This document shows positions 35,216 through 44,803 of a stretch of DNA of 64,000 nt, one piece after another. Made by a program: the position numbers and the translations under genes. The stretch is from positions 2,790,001-2,854,000 of the forward strand of contig NZ_CP011533.1 of the NCBI RefSeq assembly GCF_001704275.1. Reading direction: 5' to 3'. The first letter of the stretch is position 1. Each line of letters begins with the position of its first letter. The notes beneath the pieces were generated by a model that saw nothing but the letters and a program-made list of their open reading frames with translations, was not told the DNA's origin and searched no databases. This DNA comes from Streptomyces noursei ATCC 11455 (GTDB lineage Bacteria; Actinomycetota; Actinomycetes; Streptomycetales; Streptomycetaceae).

Positions 35216-35995
35216 TCAGACGGTGACGCCGTGCGCGCGCAGGTAGGCGACGGGGTCGATGTCCGAGCCGTAGTCGGGGCCCGTCCGCGCCTCGAAGTGG
35301 AGGTGCGGGCCGGTGGTGTTGCCGGTGTTGCCCGAGAGGGCGATCTGCTGCCCGGGGGTCACCGTCTGGCCGACCGTCACCCCGATCGACGACAGGTGAC
35401 CGTATTGGGTGTACGTGCCGTCGTTCATCTTGATCACGATGTTGTTGCCGTACGCGCCGCCCCAGCCGGCCTCGACGACGGTGCCCGAGCCCACGGCGTG
35501 GACGGACGTGCCGGAGGCGGCGTGGAAGTCGATACCGGTGTGGCTGCCGGAGGACCACAGGCCGCTGGACGCCTTGTACGCGGTGGAGACGTAGGAGCCG
35601 GTGACGGGGGCGACGAAGGTGTTGAGGCGCTTGCGCTCGGCCTCGCGGGCGGCGCGCACCTTGGCCGCGCGCTCCTCGTCGGCCTTCTTCTTCGCCACCT
35701 CGGCCAGCCGCAGGGCCTCCGCCTCGGCCTTCGCCCGGGCCACGGTGGCCTCGGCGGCCGCCTGCTGCGCGTCGGCCTGGGCCTCGATCCGGACGGCGAG
35801 CTCGTCACCCATCACGACGGCCTGCTGGAGGCCGGTGTCGTGGTGGGCCGCCTCGCCCGTGGCGGCCAGCGCGGGCGACGCCACGGAGGCGACGACACCG
35901 GAGGCGGCGAGGGTGGCTATGCCGGCGAGGTTGCGGGTGGTACGGGCGGTGCGGGTCGCGCGGCGGTGCTTCCCGGTGGCACGGGTGAACGCCAT
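35216..35995 (-). CDS. secreted M23 family metallopeptidase (LytM-like cell wall hydrolase)
   Basis: 259 residues. A twin-Arg-like, Arg-rich N-terminus (KHRRATRTARTTRN) and a hydrophobic segment ending ASPALAATG form a signal peptide. Then comes an Ala/Glu/Lys coiled coil (about 60-120), and a C-terminal M23 domain with zinc ligands in SHTGIDFHA (His, Asp) and GPHLHFEAR (HxH), plus GYGHLSS-like YTQYGHLSSIG. It should cleave peptidoglycan cross-bridges during growth or germination. Upstream is a c-di-AMP riboswitch, and AAGGA precedes the ATG. Confidence 0.93.
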   Translation of the reverse strand: MAFTRATGKHRRATRTARTTRNLAGIATLAASGVVASVASPALAATGEAAHHDTGLQQAVVMGDELAVRIEAQADAQQAAAEATVARAKAEAEALRLAEVAKKKADEERAAKVRAAREAERKRLNTFVAPVTGSYVSTAYKASSGLWSSGSHTGIDFHAASGTSVHAVGSGTVVEAGWGGAYGNNIVIKMNDGTYTQYGHLSSIGVTVGQTVTPGQQIALSGNTGNTTGPHLHFEARTGPDYGSDIDPVAYLRAHGVTV

Positions 35996-36021
35996 GTACT
36001 GGCTGGTCCTTTCCTTCCTTC

Positions 36022-36155
36022 TCGCCTACCGGGTTAGCTGACGGGTTCGGAGCAGGAAGGTCTCCTACGGGTTCCTCCGGAGAGGCGCCCGATTCACCCC
36101 AAGGGACGTGTGGGTCCCCGGCTCCCCTGGCTCGCGCCGTACGGGGACTCGGCGA
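36022..36155 (-). ncRNA. c-di-AMP riboswitch (ydaO/yuaA type) in the M23 peptidase leader
   Basis: Read on the minus strand, the leader carries the conserved ydaO blocks: GAGCCGGGGACCCA, then TTGGGGTGAATC, CCGTAGGAGACCTTCC, and the hallmark 3' end GAACCCGTCAGCTAACCCGG followed by TAGGCGA. A closing P1 helix TCGCC/GGCGA joins positions 36151-36155 and 36022-36026. The same element is known before Streptomyces cell-wall hydrolase genes such as rpfA. Here only 26 bases separate it from the ATG, with the ribosome site GGAAAGGA directly after P1. Confidence 0.92.
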
Positions 36156-36378
36156 TGACTGTCCGGTGCCACTGTTGCGGCGGACTTGTGACGAACAGCC
36201 GGACCGACGCTAATCGGGACAACTTTCAATCGGCAAACAGAACCGGACTTTTGTGCGCCACGCCACACGCGAAACGGGCAACCGACACAACCGGCCGGGC
36301 ATCTCCGACCGCCCGCGGAGCGTGATCCCACGGAGCCGTGCGCGCCTCGGAAGTCACGCACCCGACGCGCACACACAC

Positions 36379-36416
36379 AGCGGCTCCCGTGGCAAGTGAC
36401 CACCACGGGAGCCGCT
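36379..36416 (-). terminator. terminator of the M16 peptidase operon
   Basis: A 14-bp perfect stem AGCGGCTCCCGTGG / CCACGGGAGCCGCT with a 10-base loop, 49 bp past the stop of the second M16 gene. It separates that operon from the M23 leader. Confidence 0.85.
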
Positions 36417-36465
36417 TTGTCGATAAGTGACGAGCCGTCTGCTGACCGCCCGTCACCCGACGGGA

Positions 36466-37890
36466 TCAGCCGCTGACGACCGTCACCTCGCCGATGCCCA
36501 GCGCCTTGACGGGCTCGGCGATCTGCGCCGCGTCACCGACCAGGATCGTCACCAGCCGGTCCACCGGGAAGGCGCTCACGACCGCCGCGGTCGCCTCGAC
36601 CGTGCCGGTCTTGGCGAGCCGGGCGTACAACTGCGCCTGGTAGTCGTCCGGGAGCTGCTGCTCCACCTGGTCGGCCAGCGTCCCCGCGACGGCCGCGGCG
36701 GTCTCGTACTTCAGCGGCGCGACACCGACGAGGTTCTGCACCGCGACGTCCCGCTCGGTGTCCGTCAGCCCCTCCGCCGCGAGGGTGCGCAGCACCGTCC
36801 ACAGGTCCTGGAGGGCCGGCCCGGTGGACGCGGTGTCCACCGACCCGCTGATGGCGAGCAGGGCGGCGCCGGTGGCCCCCTCCGGCGAGGACGGGGCGGA
36901 GGAGCGCAGCACCTGCCCGAAGGAGCGCACCCCGTAGGTGTAGCCCTTCTCCTCGCGCAGCACCCGGTCCAGCCGGGACGTGAGAGTGCCGCCCAGGCAG
37001 TACGTGCCGAGCACCTGGGCGGGCCACACCTGGTCGTGCCGGTCGGCGCCGACCCGCCCGATGAGCAGCTGCGTCTGGACGGCGCCCGGGCGGTCGACGA
37101 TCACCACGCGGCCCGCGTCGTCGGCCACGACCGCGGAGGGCTTCGGGGACTCGGCGGTGGAACCCGTCCAGGCGCCCAGGGTGTCGGCCAGCGCCGCGTC
37201 CAGGTCGACGCCGGTGAAGTCGCCGACGATGACGGCGGTGCCGGTGGCGGGCCGGACATGCGCGTCGTAGAAGGCGCGGACGGCGGCCGCGTCGATCCTC
37301 GCGACGGTCTCCTCGGTGCCCTGGCGGGGCCGGGACATCCGGGAGGTGGCCGGGAACAGTTCCTTCGACAGCGCCATCGCGGCACGCCGGGCCGGGTTGG
37401 CCAGCTCGTGCGGGATCTCATCGAGGCGGTTGCGGACGAGCCGCTCGATCTCGCTGTCGGGGAAGGCGGGGGCGCGCAGTGCGTCGGCGAGCAGCCCGAG
37501 GGCGCGCGGCAGCCGGGAGGCGGGGACCTCCAGGGAGACCCGCACACCGGGGTGGTCGGCGTGCGCGTCCAGGGTGGCGCCGCAGCGCTCCAGCTCGGCG
37601 GCGAACTCCTCCGCGGTGTGCTTGTCGGTGCCCTCGGACAGGGCGCGGGCCATGATCGTGGCGACGCCGTCGAGGCCCTCGGGCTCGGTCTCCAGAGGGG
37701 CGACGAGGTTGACCTCCACGGCGACGACCTGCTGGCCGGGGCGGTGGCTGGTCAGGAGGGTCAGCCCGTTGGCCAGCCGGCTGCGGTCGGGGGCCGGGAA
37801 GGCCCACGGCTTGGGGGCGCCGCCCCGGGGCTGCGGGTGGAACTCCATGGTGCTCACGGGGGCGTCTGCGGGGGTGGTGGCGTCGGTCAC
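36466..37890 (-). CDS. M16 family peptidase, probably non-catalytic subunit
   Basis: 474 residues of pitrilysin/insulinase type. The fold is recognisable from RLANGLTLLTSHRPGQQVVAV in part, GTDKHTAEEFAAELERCGA and VVIVDRPGAVQTQLLIGR. The HXXEH zinc motif is absent: the place where it should stand reads GLDGVATIMARALSEGT. It probably pairs with the upstream catalytic subunit as in mitochondrial-type MPP or PqqFG-like heterodimers. The GTG start overlaps the stop of the upstream M16 gene as GTGA. It lies directly before the terminator at 36379-36416. Confidence 0.9.
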   Translation of the reverse strand: MTDATTPADAPVSTMEFHPQPRGGAPKPWAFPAPDRSRLANGLTLLTSHRPGQQVVAVEVNLVAPLETEPEGLDGVATIMARALSEGTDKHTAEEFAAELERCGATLDAHADHPGVRVSLEVPASRLPRALGLLADALRAPAFPDSEIERLVRNRLDEIPHELANPARRAAMALSKELFPATSRMSRPRQGTEETVARIDAAAVRAFYDAHVRPATGTAVIVGDFTGVDLDAALADTLGAWTGSTAESPKPSAVVADDAGRVVIVDRPGAVQTQLLIGRVGADRHDQVWPAQVLGTYCLGGTLTSRLDRVLREEKGYTYGVRSFGQVLRSSAPSSPEGATGAALLAISGSVDTASTGPALQDLWTVLRTLAAEGLTDTERDVAVQNLVGVAPLKYETAAAVAGTLADQVEQQLPDDYQAQLYARLAKTGTVEATAAVVSAFPVDRLVTILVGDAAQIAEPVKALGIGEVTVVSG

Positions 37891-39233
37891 TTGGCCGCCT
37901 CCTCTTCCTCGGTGCCGGCGGCGTCGGTCTGCGCGGTGGGCTCGTAGACGAGCACGGCGCGGTTGTCGGGGCGCAGGCGGGCCTTGGCGATCGTCTGCAC
38001 CTCCAGCGGGCTGATCTCCAGGACGCGCTGGACGGCGGTGAGCGCGAGCTGCGGGTCGCCGAACAGGACGGCGAAGCGGCACAGTTCGTCGGCGCGCCCG
38101 CTGACCGTGGCGAGCCGGTCCAGCCATTCGCGCTCCAGTTGGGCCTGCGCCCGCTCCATCTCCTCCGGGGTCGGCCCCTCTTCGGCGAAGCGGGCCAGCT
38201 CCTCGTCGACCGCGGCCTCGATGGCGGGCACCTCCACGCCACCGGACGCCTTGACGTCCAGCCAGCCCAGCGAGGGCGCGCCGGCCAGCCGCAGCAGGCC
38301 GAAGCCGGCGGCGACCGCGCTCCGGTCGCGGCGCACCAGGCGGTTGTACAGGCGGGAGGACTCACCGCCGCCCAGGATGGTGAGCGCGAGGTCGGCGGCA
38401 TCGGCCTCGCGGGTGCCGTCGTGCGGGAGGCGGTAGGCGGCCATCAGGGCACGGGAGGGGACGTCCTCCTCCACGACCGTGCGGATCTGGTCGCCGATGG
38501 TGTCGGGCAGACCGCCGTCGCGGGGCGGCTGCTTGCCGTCGTGCGACGGGATCGAGCCGAAGTACTTCTCCACCCAGGCCAGCGTCTGCTCGGGGTCGAT
38601 GTCGCCCACGATGGACAGGACCGCGTTGTTGGGCGCGTAGTAGGTGCGGAAGAAGGCCCGCGCGTCCTCCAGGGAGGCGGCGTCGAGGTCGGCCATCGAC
38701 CCGATGGGGGTGTGGTGGTACGGGTGGCCCTCCGGGTAGGACATGGCCGTCAGCTTCTCGAAGGCCGTGCCGTAGGGGACGTTGTCGTAGCGCTGACGGC
38801 GCTCGTTCTTGACGACGTCGCGCTGGTTCTCCAGGGACTCGTCGTCGAGTGCGACCAGCAGCGAGCCCATCCGGTCCGCCTCCAGCCAGAGGGCGAGCTC
38901 CAGCTCGTGGGCGGGCATGGTCTCGAAGTAGTTGGTGCGCTCGAAGCTGGTGGTCCCGTTGAGCGAGCCACCGGCGCCCTGGACGAGCTCGAAGTGGCCG
39001 TTGCCCTTCACCTGCGCGGACCCCTGGAACATCAGGTGCTCGAAGAGGTGAGCCAGGCCCGTACGGCCCTTGACCTCGTGGCGCGAGCCGACGTCGTACC
39101 AGAGGCAGACGGCTGCCACCGGCGTCAGATGGTCTTCGGAGAGCACCACGCGCAGGCCGTTGGCCAGCCGGTGCTCGGTCGCTGTCAGGCCGCCGGAGCC
39201 GGCTTGTTCTGTGGCCGTGTGACCCATGGGCAT
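37887..39233 (-). CDS. M16 family zinc peptidase, catalytic subunit
   Basis: 448 residues of the pitrilysin family. The inverted zinc motif HLFEH (His62, Glu65, His66) is intact in GLAHLFEHLMFQGS, and the distal Glu lies in QRDVVKNERR about 75 residues later. The Arg-Tyr containing end of the second domain (GGGESSRLYNRLVR) is typical. It acts on peptides in the cytoplasm or at the membrane; no signal peptide is visible. ATG 39233 has GAAGGG 6 bases upstream, which decides it over ATG 39227. It is coupled to the non-catalytic partner. Confidence 0.93.
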   Translation of the reverse strand: MPMGHTATEQAGSGGLTATEHRLANGLRVVLSEDHLTPVAAVCLWYDVGSRHEVKGRTGLAHLFEHLMFQGSAQVKGNGHFELVQGAGGSLNGTTSFERTNYFETMPAHELELALWLEADRMGSLLVALDDESLENQRDVVKNERRQRYDNVPYGTAFEKLTAMSYPEGHPYHHTPIGSMADLDAASLEDARAFFRTYYAPNNAVLSIVGDIDPEQTLAWVEKYFGSIPSHDGKQPPRDGGLPDTIGDQIRTVVEEDVPSRALMAAYRLPHDGTREADAADLALTILGGGESSRLYNRLVRRDRSAVAAGFGLLRLAGAPSLGWLDVKASGGVEVPAIEAAVDEELARFAEEGPTPEEMERAQAQLEREWLDRLATVSGRADELCRFAVLFGDPQLALTAVQRVLEISPLEVQTIAKARLRPDNRAVLVYEPTAQTDAAGTEEEEAAK

Positions 39234-39539
39234 GTACGTCCCTTCGATCCGCTTGCGAGGAAGTTCTGTCACTGTATGCAACCGCGTCGGCATCTGGCGA
39301 AGTTCCCGTGAGGAAGGCCCCGAACGTGCGCCGTGGGCGCCTGCGGGGCGTCAAGGGGGGAGTCGTGGTGAGCGTTGTCAGTGGGGCGGTCCACAATGGT
39401 CCGCGTCAGACTCATCGGACTCGCCGGTCGGTCCGCCGGCCGGCCGGTCAACGTTGATCCCAGTGTGGGTCCGAAGCGTTGACCCAACAGCGTTGATCAC
39501 ACATCGGCAGTAGACGCAGCAAAAGGAGCCGCAGCCGCG
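39234..39539. other. divergent promoter region of the M16 operon and parC
   Basis: About 305 bp. Three similar words CGTTGAYC occur at 39452, 39477 and 39491 on the plus strand; these could be -35-like TTGATC/TTGACC elements for parC or operator half-sites. AAAAGGAG precedes the parC ATG. Confidence 0.4.
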
Positions 39540-41984
39540 ATGGCCCGCCGCAGCACGAAGACCCCGCCGCCGGACGACTTCGAGGAGAGGATCCTCGACA
39601 TCGACGTCGTCGATGAGATGCAGGGTTCCTTCCTTGAATACGCGTACTCGGTCATCTACTCGCGCGCCCTGCCGGACGCCCGCGACGGTCTCAAGCCCGT
39701 ACACCGCCGCATCCTCTACCAGATGAACGAAATGAGCCTGCGGCCCGACCGCGGCTATGTGAAGTGCGCCCGGGTCGTCGGCGAGGTGATGGGTAAGCTC
39801 CACCCGCACGGCGACGCGTCGATCTACGACGCCCTGGTGCGCATGGCGCAGCCGTTCTCCATGCGGCTGCCCCTGGTGGACGGGCACGGCAACTTCGGTT
39901 CCCTGGGCAATGACGACCCGCCCGCCGCGATGCGGTACACCGAGTGCCGGATGGCGTCGGCGACGTCCCTGATGACGGAGTCCATCGACGAGGACACCGT
40001 CGATTTCACGCCCAACTACGACGGCCAGGAGCAGGAGCCGGTCGCCCTCCCCGCCGCGTACCCGAACCTTCTCGTCAACGGGTCGTCCGGGATCGCCGTC
40101 GGTATGGCGACGAACATGCCGCCGCACAACCTCGGCGAGGTGATCGCCGCGGCCCGCCACCTGATCAAGCACCCGAACGCCGACCTCGACACCCTGATGC
40201 GCTTCGTACCGGGTCCGGACCTGCCGACGGGCGGCCGGATCGTGGGCCTGGGCGGTGTACGGGACGCGTACGAGAAGGGCCGCGGCACGTTCAAGATCCG
40301 CGCCACGGTCACGGTGGAGGACGTCACGGCCCGCCGCAAGGGGCTGGTCGTCACCGAACTCCCCTTCACGGTCGGCCCGGAGAAGGTCGTCTCCAAGATC
40401 AAGGATCTGGTGGGGGCCAAGAAGCTCCAGGGCATCGCGGACGTGAAGGACCTCACCGACCGCGAACACGGCCTGCGACTGGTGATCGAGGTCAAGAACG
40501 GCTTCAACCCCGAGGCCGTGCTGGAGCAGCTCTACAAGCTCACACCGATGGAGGAGTCCTTCGGCATCAACAACGTCGCCCTGGTCGACGGCCAGCCGCT
40601 GACGCTGGGCCTGAAGGAGCTGCTGGAGGTCTATGTCGACCACCGCTTCGACGTGGTGCGTCGTCGCAGCGAGTTCCGCCGCACCAAGCGGCGCGACCGG
40701 CTCCACCTGGTCGAGGGTCTGCTGACCGCCCTGGTGGACATCGACGAGGTCATCCGCCTGATCCGCTCCAGCGAGAACAGCGCCCAGGCCAAGGAGCGCC
40801 TGATCGAGCGGTTCTCGCTGAGCGACGTGCAGACCCAGTACATCCTGGACACCCCGCTGCGGCGGCTGACCAAGTTCGACCGGATCGAGCTGGAGGCGGA
40901 GCGGGACCGGCTGGAGTCCGAGATCGCGGACCTGACCCGGGTCCTGGAATCGGACGCCGAGCTGCGCAAGCTGGTCTCGGGCGAGCTGGCCGTGGTCGCC
41001 AAGAAGTACGCCACGGCGCGCCGCACGGTTCTGCAGGAGTCGGCGGGCGCCCCGATCGCCGCGGTGCCGCTGGAGGTCTCCGACGACCCGTGCCGGGTGC
41101 TGCTGTCCTCCACGGGCCTGCTGGCGCGCACCACGACGGCGGAGACGTCGTTCGACGCCGACGCCAAGCGCGGCAAGCACGACGTGATCGTCTCGGCGGT
41201 GCCGGCGACCGCGCGCGGCGAGGTGGGTGCGGTGACGTCCTTCGGGCGGCTGCTGCGGCTGGCGGTGATCGATCTGCCGCAGCTTCCGGACACCATGACG
41301 CCCAGCCTCGCCGGCGGCGCGCCGATCTCGGAGTTCCTGAGCCTGCAGGACGACGAGCGGCTGGTGTGCCTGACGACGCTGGACGAGTCCTCGCCGGGTC
41401 TCGCGCTCGGTACGGAGCAGGGCGTCGTGAAGCGGGTGGTGCCCGACTACCCGTCCAGCAAGGACGAGTTGGAGGTCATCACCCTCAAGGAGGGCGACCG
41501 CATCGTGGACGCGATGGAGCTGCGTACGGGCGAGGAGGACCTGGTCTTCATCACCGACGAGGCGCAGCTGTTGCGGTACCCGGCGGCACAGGTGCGGCCG
41601 CAGGGCCGGCCGGCGGGCGGTATGGCCGGCATCAAGCTGGGCGAGGGCGCGAAGGTGATCGCCTTCGCGGCGGTCGATCCGGCCGTGGACGCCGTGGTGT
41701 TCACGGTCGCCGGGTCGCACGGCACGCTGGACGATTCGGTGGCGACGGCCAAGCTCACGCCGTTCGACCAGTACCCGCGCAAGGGCCGGGCGACCGGCGG
41801 TGTGCGGTGCCAGCGGTTCCTGAAGGGCGAGGACTGCCTGACGATGGCCTGGGCCGGCCCGGCGCCGGTGCGGGCCGCTGACGCCAAGGGGGCGCCGGTA
41901 CCGCTGCCGGAGCCGGATCCCCGCCGGGACGGCTCCGGAGTGGCGCTGGAGAAGCCGGTGGCAGCACTGGCCGGTCCGGTGTAA
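39540..41984 (+). CDS. parC: ParC, DNA topoisomerase IV subunit A
   Basis: 814 residues. Catalytic DNA-cleaving subunit that decatenates daughter chromosomes with ParE. The active-site Tyr is Tyr133 in [10 protein letters not shown]. The quinolone-resistance region reads [10 protein letters not shown], with Ala93 at the position of Ser83 in E. coli GyrA, as in M. tuberculosis GyrA. The C-terminal beta-pinwheel region is short and contains no perfect GyrA box (compare QRRGGKG), which together with parE in the window supports ParC rather than GyrA. ATG 39540 follows AAAAGGAG. A strong terminator lies 21 bp after the stop. Confidence 0.93.
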   Translation: MARRSTKTPPPDDFEERILDIDVVDEMQGSFLEYAYSVIYSRALPDARDGLKPVHRRILYQMNEMSLRPDRGYVKCARVVGEVMGKLHPHGDASIYDALVRMAQPFSMRLPLVDGHGNFGSLGNDDPPAAMRYTECRMASATSLMTESIDEDTVDFTPNYDGQEQEPVALPAAYPNLLVNGSSGIAVGMATNMPPHNLGEVIAAARHLIKHPNADLDTLMRFVPGPDLPTGGRIVGLGGVRDAYEKGRGTFKIRATVTVEDVTARRKGLVVTELPFTVGPEKVVSKIKDLVGAKKLQGIADVKDLTDREHGLRLVIEVKNGFNPEAVLEQLYKLTPMEESFGINNVALVDGQPLTLGLKELLEVYVDHRFDVVRRRSEFRRTKRRDRLHLVEGLLTALVDIDEVIRLIRSSENSAQAKERLIERFSLSDVQTQYILDTPLRRLTKFDRIELEAERDRLESEIADLTRVLESDAELRKLVSGELAVVAKKYATARRTVLQESAGAPIAAVPLEVSDDPCRVLLSSTGLLARTTTAETSFDADAKRGKHDVIVSAVPATARGEVGAVTSFGRLLRLAVIDLPQLPDTMTPSLAGGAPISEFLSLQDDERLVCLTTLDESSPGLALGTEQGVVKRVVPDYPSSKDELEVITLKEGDRIVDAMELRTGEEDLVFITDEAQLLRYPAAQVRPQGRPAGGMAGIKLGEGAKVIAFAAVDPAVDAVVFTVAGSHGTLDDSVATAKLTPFDQYPRKGRATGGVRCQRFLKGEDCLTMAWAGPAPVRAADAKGAPVPLPEPDPRRDGSGVALEKPVAALAGPV

Positions 41985-42004
41985 CCACGACGGCCTGCAC
42001 ACAC

Positions 42005-42043
42005 GACGCCGCCGGGGTGGTGAACGACCACCCCGGCGGCGTC
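42005..42043 (+). terminator. terminator of parC
   Basis: A perfect 17-bp stem GACGCCGCCGGGGTGGT and its complement around loop GAACG, 21 bp past the parC stop; it also separates the convergent CobW gene. Confidence 0.9.
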
Positions 42044-42186
42044 AGTTGTACGCCCGGGAACCGGTGTGGAGAGCGTTGCCGCCTGTAGCGGCGCCTACGA
42101 CATCAACTCCCGGCCTCGGGAGACACTCCCCTTGACCGCGCCTCTCCGTGGCAAACCGACGGCACACGGCACTCCGGCCGCCGCGC

Positions 42187-43314
42187 TCACGCCTCCTGCT
42201 CGGGCACGTACCGCAGCACGCCCCACATGCTGTTCTCATCGGCCTCCGCCGGCACGGTCTGGCGGCAGTTCTCCAGCTCCTTGCGCAGCGCCGGAGCATC
42301 GATACCGCTGCCGATCATCACCAGCTGAGTGCACCGCTCCTCCCCCTTCGGCCACGGCTCGGGATAGAAGCGCAGGAAGTTGCCGACAGCGTGCAACATG
42401 AACTTCTGACGGTTCTCCGCAACGTCGAAGTGGACGAACCCCTTGATGCGGTAGAGGCCGCCGGGTCGGCTGTCGAGGAACTCCATCAGGCGGCGCGGAT
42501 GCATCGGCTCGGCGGACGTGAACTCCACGCTCTCGTAGGCGGCGTGCAGGTGCCCGGCGTCGCCATGCTCGCAGTCATGGCAACTCCGGTGGTCGTGGTC
42601 GCCACCGCCATCGATCGCCTGGCCCGGGGCTCCGTTGGCGGAAGCCTCGCGCAGCAGGTCCTCGAAGGACAGTTGGCGCACAGCCGCGTCGCGGTCCTCC
42701 CCAGGCCCGCGGTCGAAGAAGATCTCCGGATCGATACGCCCGTACGCCGTGCAGATCACCGGCCTGCCGGGAGCGAGATCCCCGAGCGTGCCGATGAGCT
42801 CCTGACGCGCGTCGTCCCCGATCCTGTCGGCCTTGTTGAGCACCACGAGGTCGGCGATCCCGACGTGCCGGTCCAGTTCGGGGTGCCGAACGCGAGTGTC
42901 CGCAAATTCCGCTGCGTCGACCACCTCGATCAGTCCGCCGTAGACGATCCGGTCGTTGTCGCTCGCCAGGATCATGCGGATGAGTTCCTGCGGCTCGGCC
43001 AGTCCACTGGCCTCGATCACGATCACGTCGATACGGGCCGCGGGGCGGGCCAGCCGCTCCAGGTAGGTGTCCAGCTCACTCGTGTCGACGGCACAGCACA
43101 GGCACCCGTTGCCGAGCGAGACCATCGAGTCGACCTGCCCGGCGACCGTCATGGCGTCGATCTCGATGCTGCCGAAGTCGTTGACGATCGCACCGATACG
43201 GGTGCCGTCGCCGGCACGCAGCAGGTGGTTGAGGAGGGTGGTCTTGCCTGACCCCAGGAAGCCCGCGAGCACGACGACCGGGATCTGTTGCGTGGCCAAG
43301 GGGAGCGCCTCCAT
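42187..43314 (-). CDS. CobW/COG0523 family GTPase, probable metallochaperone
   Basis: 375 residues from ATG 43314. The P-loop GFLGSGKT is at 18-25; the metal motif GCLCC (CXCC) is at 70-74; NKAD gives guanine specificity. A His/Cys-rich insert (GGGDHDHRSCHDCEHGDAGHLH in part) may bind zinc or another metal. The C-terminal CobW domain has RIKGFVHFD. The family delivers metals such as Zn2+ or Co2+ to target proteins. A TTG at 43299 has the better ribosome site (GGAGG at 8 bases), so the first five residues are uncertain. It is divergent from the iron-box-preceded gene. Confidence 0.9.
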   Translation of the reverse strand: MEALPLATQQIPVVVLAGFLGSGKTTLLNHLLRAGDGTRIGAIVNDFGSIEIDAMTVAGQVDSMVSLGNGCLCCAVDTSELDTYLERLARPAARIDVIVIEASGLAEPQELIRMILASDNDRIVYGGLIEVVDAAEFADTRVRHPELDRHVGIADLVVLNKADRIGDDARQELIGTLGDLAPGRPVICTAYGRIDPEIFFDRGPGEDRDAAVRQLSFEDLLREASANGAPGQAIDGGGDHDHRSCHDCEHGDAGHLHAAYESVEFTSAEPMHPRRLMEFLDSRPGGLYRIKGFVHFDVAENRQKFMLHAVGNFLRFYPEPWPKGEERCTQLVMIGSGIDAPALRKELENCRQTVPAEADENSMWGVLRYVPEQEA

Positions 43315-43783
43315 GGTGCGGGTGGCGGGCCGCACGGCCCGGCGGCGGACGAGCTGTCGATCGTAACGGACCGCCCATGCCAAAGGCCCCGCCCTGCTAC
43401 CCGTCCGGCCCGGAGACCGCCCCGGATCAAACAAGCCATAGCGGTCGTGGACAGCGACCGTGCCGTATCAGGAGCACCCACTCCTCTGGCCACTGCACGG
43501 TTGCTCTCGAAGTTTCAGACCTACCGATGGACGAGGTCCGCCCCGCCAACCGTCTGGGGCCTGCGACGCCTGCACACCAATGTCACCGCCGCCCCCGACC
43601 CTCATTGGGTGCCTTCGGCGTCGGCCTCCTGCGTTTCGGCCGCGCCGGGCGGCGTCGCAGCCTTCGGCCCCCGTGCCCGATTCCGCTGTACCGGAGGCAC
43701 GACAGACCACCGCCACTCGTCGTGGCATGCCTCGCGGTCCTCCCGGCATTCCGGGCATGCCCCTCCGGGTTAGGCTCACCTTC
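43315..43783. other. divergent intergenic region between CobW and sucrase/ferredoxin-like genes
   Basis: About 470 bp. The right end contains the iron box; no Zur-like AT-rich palindrome is visible before cobW. No gene is recognised. Confidence 0.5.
43765..43783 (+). promoter_or_regulatory. iron box (DmdR/IdeR-type operator)
   Basis: CCGGGTTAGGCTCACCTTC matches the Streptomyces consensus TTAGGTTAGGCTCACCTAA at 14 of 19 positions, including a perfect core GGTTAGGCTCACCT. It directly abuts the GTG start at 43784 and overlaps a possible -10 element TAGGCT at 43771-43776. It should give repression by the Fe2+-bound DmdR1/IdeR protein. Confidence 0.72.
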
Positions 43784-44803
43784 GTGAGCACATGCGCTAC
43801 CGCTTCCCTCGAAGCGTCCGAACCTCTCGCCGGAACGGCAGCCACCGCCCAGACCTGGCTGCTGATCGAGCAGACCGGGCCGTGGGGAGCCAAGGCGCTG
43901 GCGGACAGCCACCTCGACCCGCACGTCGGCCGGGCCCTGGAAGCCGCGGCAGAAGGTACTGGCGTGCGCGTTGCTCTCATCCGCCGGCCCGGGCGCCATG
44001 CCGACCTTCACGGCACCCCCCGGCGTCGGCTGTTTCTCGCGCACACCGCTCCCGGCCGTTCCTGGATCCGCACCACCACCGTCACCGACCCGCGAGCCGC
44101 GCTCGGGCTGGATTTCGCCGCCGCGGGAGCCGGAGACCATCTCGGTCTCTGGGAGCCGTACACCGGCGAACCTGTGGTGCTTGTGTGCACCAACGGCAAA
44201 CGGGATCGCTGCTGTGCGCTCCTCGGCCGCCCGCTGGCCGCCGAGCTGGCCGCCGAGGGCGGCGCGACGTGGGAGGTGACGCACATCGGAGGTCACCGCT
44301 TCTCCCCCACTCTGTTCGTCCTCCCCTATGGCTACGCCTACGGACGCGCCTCGACTCAGCTGGTCGAGGATGTCGTGGAAGCGGTGCGAGGTGGTCTCGT
44401 CGCGCTCGACCAGTGCCGGGGCCGTTCGACGTGGGACCGGCCGGCCCAGGCCGCCGACCTCGCGGTCCGCGAGCTGATCCGGGAGCGTCGCGCGGACGCA
44501 CTCGACGTCGTACGGACCGATCCGGTGCGGCCCGAACCGGCCGGACCGGGGAGTGGCCACGGACCCACGCCCGGAGACGGACCGATGGCGAACTCCGTTG
44601 ACAGTTGGGCCGTCACCGTTGCGCATGCGGACGGGCGAGGCTGGAGAGTCGTGGTCGATCAGCGGGCCGATGGTGCTCCTGCGCCCGCCAGCTGTGGTGC
44701 GCCGCTCGGTCCACCGACGCGTATGGCGGTCGCCTCCATCACCGCGCTCGCGGACGGCGTTGCTGCGGGGCAGTCCCGCTCGCCCGCGCTTCCGTCGTTC
44801 TGA
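43784..44803 (+). CDS. sucrase/ferredoxin-like family protein, iron-box regulated
   Basis: 339 residues of the SucFer/Apd1 family, thioredoxin-like ferredoxins. Conserved blocks are WLLIEQTGPWG, LVCTNGKRDRCCALLGRPLA (clustered Cys) and EVTHIGGHRFSPTLFVLPYG (His). Known homologues bind a [2Fe-2S] cluster through Cys and His. The last 80 residues carry DSWAVTVAHADGRGW. GTG 43784 lacks a Shine-Dalgarno, and the iron box abuts it, so the mRNA may be leaderless. Expression under iron limitation is expected; a role in reductive siderophore-iron handling is inference. Confidence 0.82.
   Translation: MSTCATASLEASEPLAGTAATAQTWLLIEQTGPWGAKALADSHLDPHVGRALEAAAEGTGVRVALIRRPGRHADLHGTPRRRLFLAHTAPGRSWIRTTTVTDPRAALGLDFAAAGAGDHLGLWEPYTGEPVVLVCTNGKRDRCCALLGRPLAAELAAEGGATWEVTHIGGHRFSPTLFVLPYGYAYGRASTQLVEDVVEAVRGGLVALDQCRGRSTWDRPAQAADLAVRELIRERRADALDVVRTDPVRPEPAGPGSGHGPTPGDGPMANSVDSWAVTVAHADGRGWRVVVDQRADGAPAPASCGAPLGPPTRMAVASITALADGVAAGQSRSPALPSF

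Noticed and set aside
43315..43500. Zur box before the CobW gene
   Set aside because: No AT-rich TGAAAATCATTTTCA-like palindrome is present.
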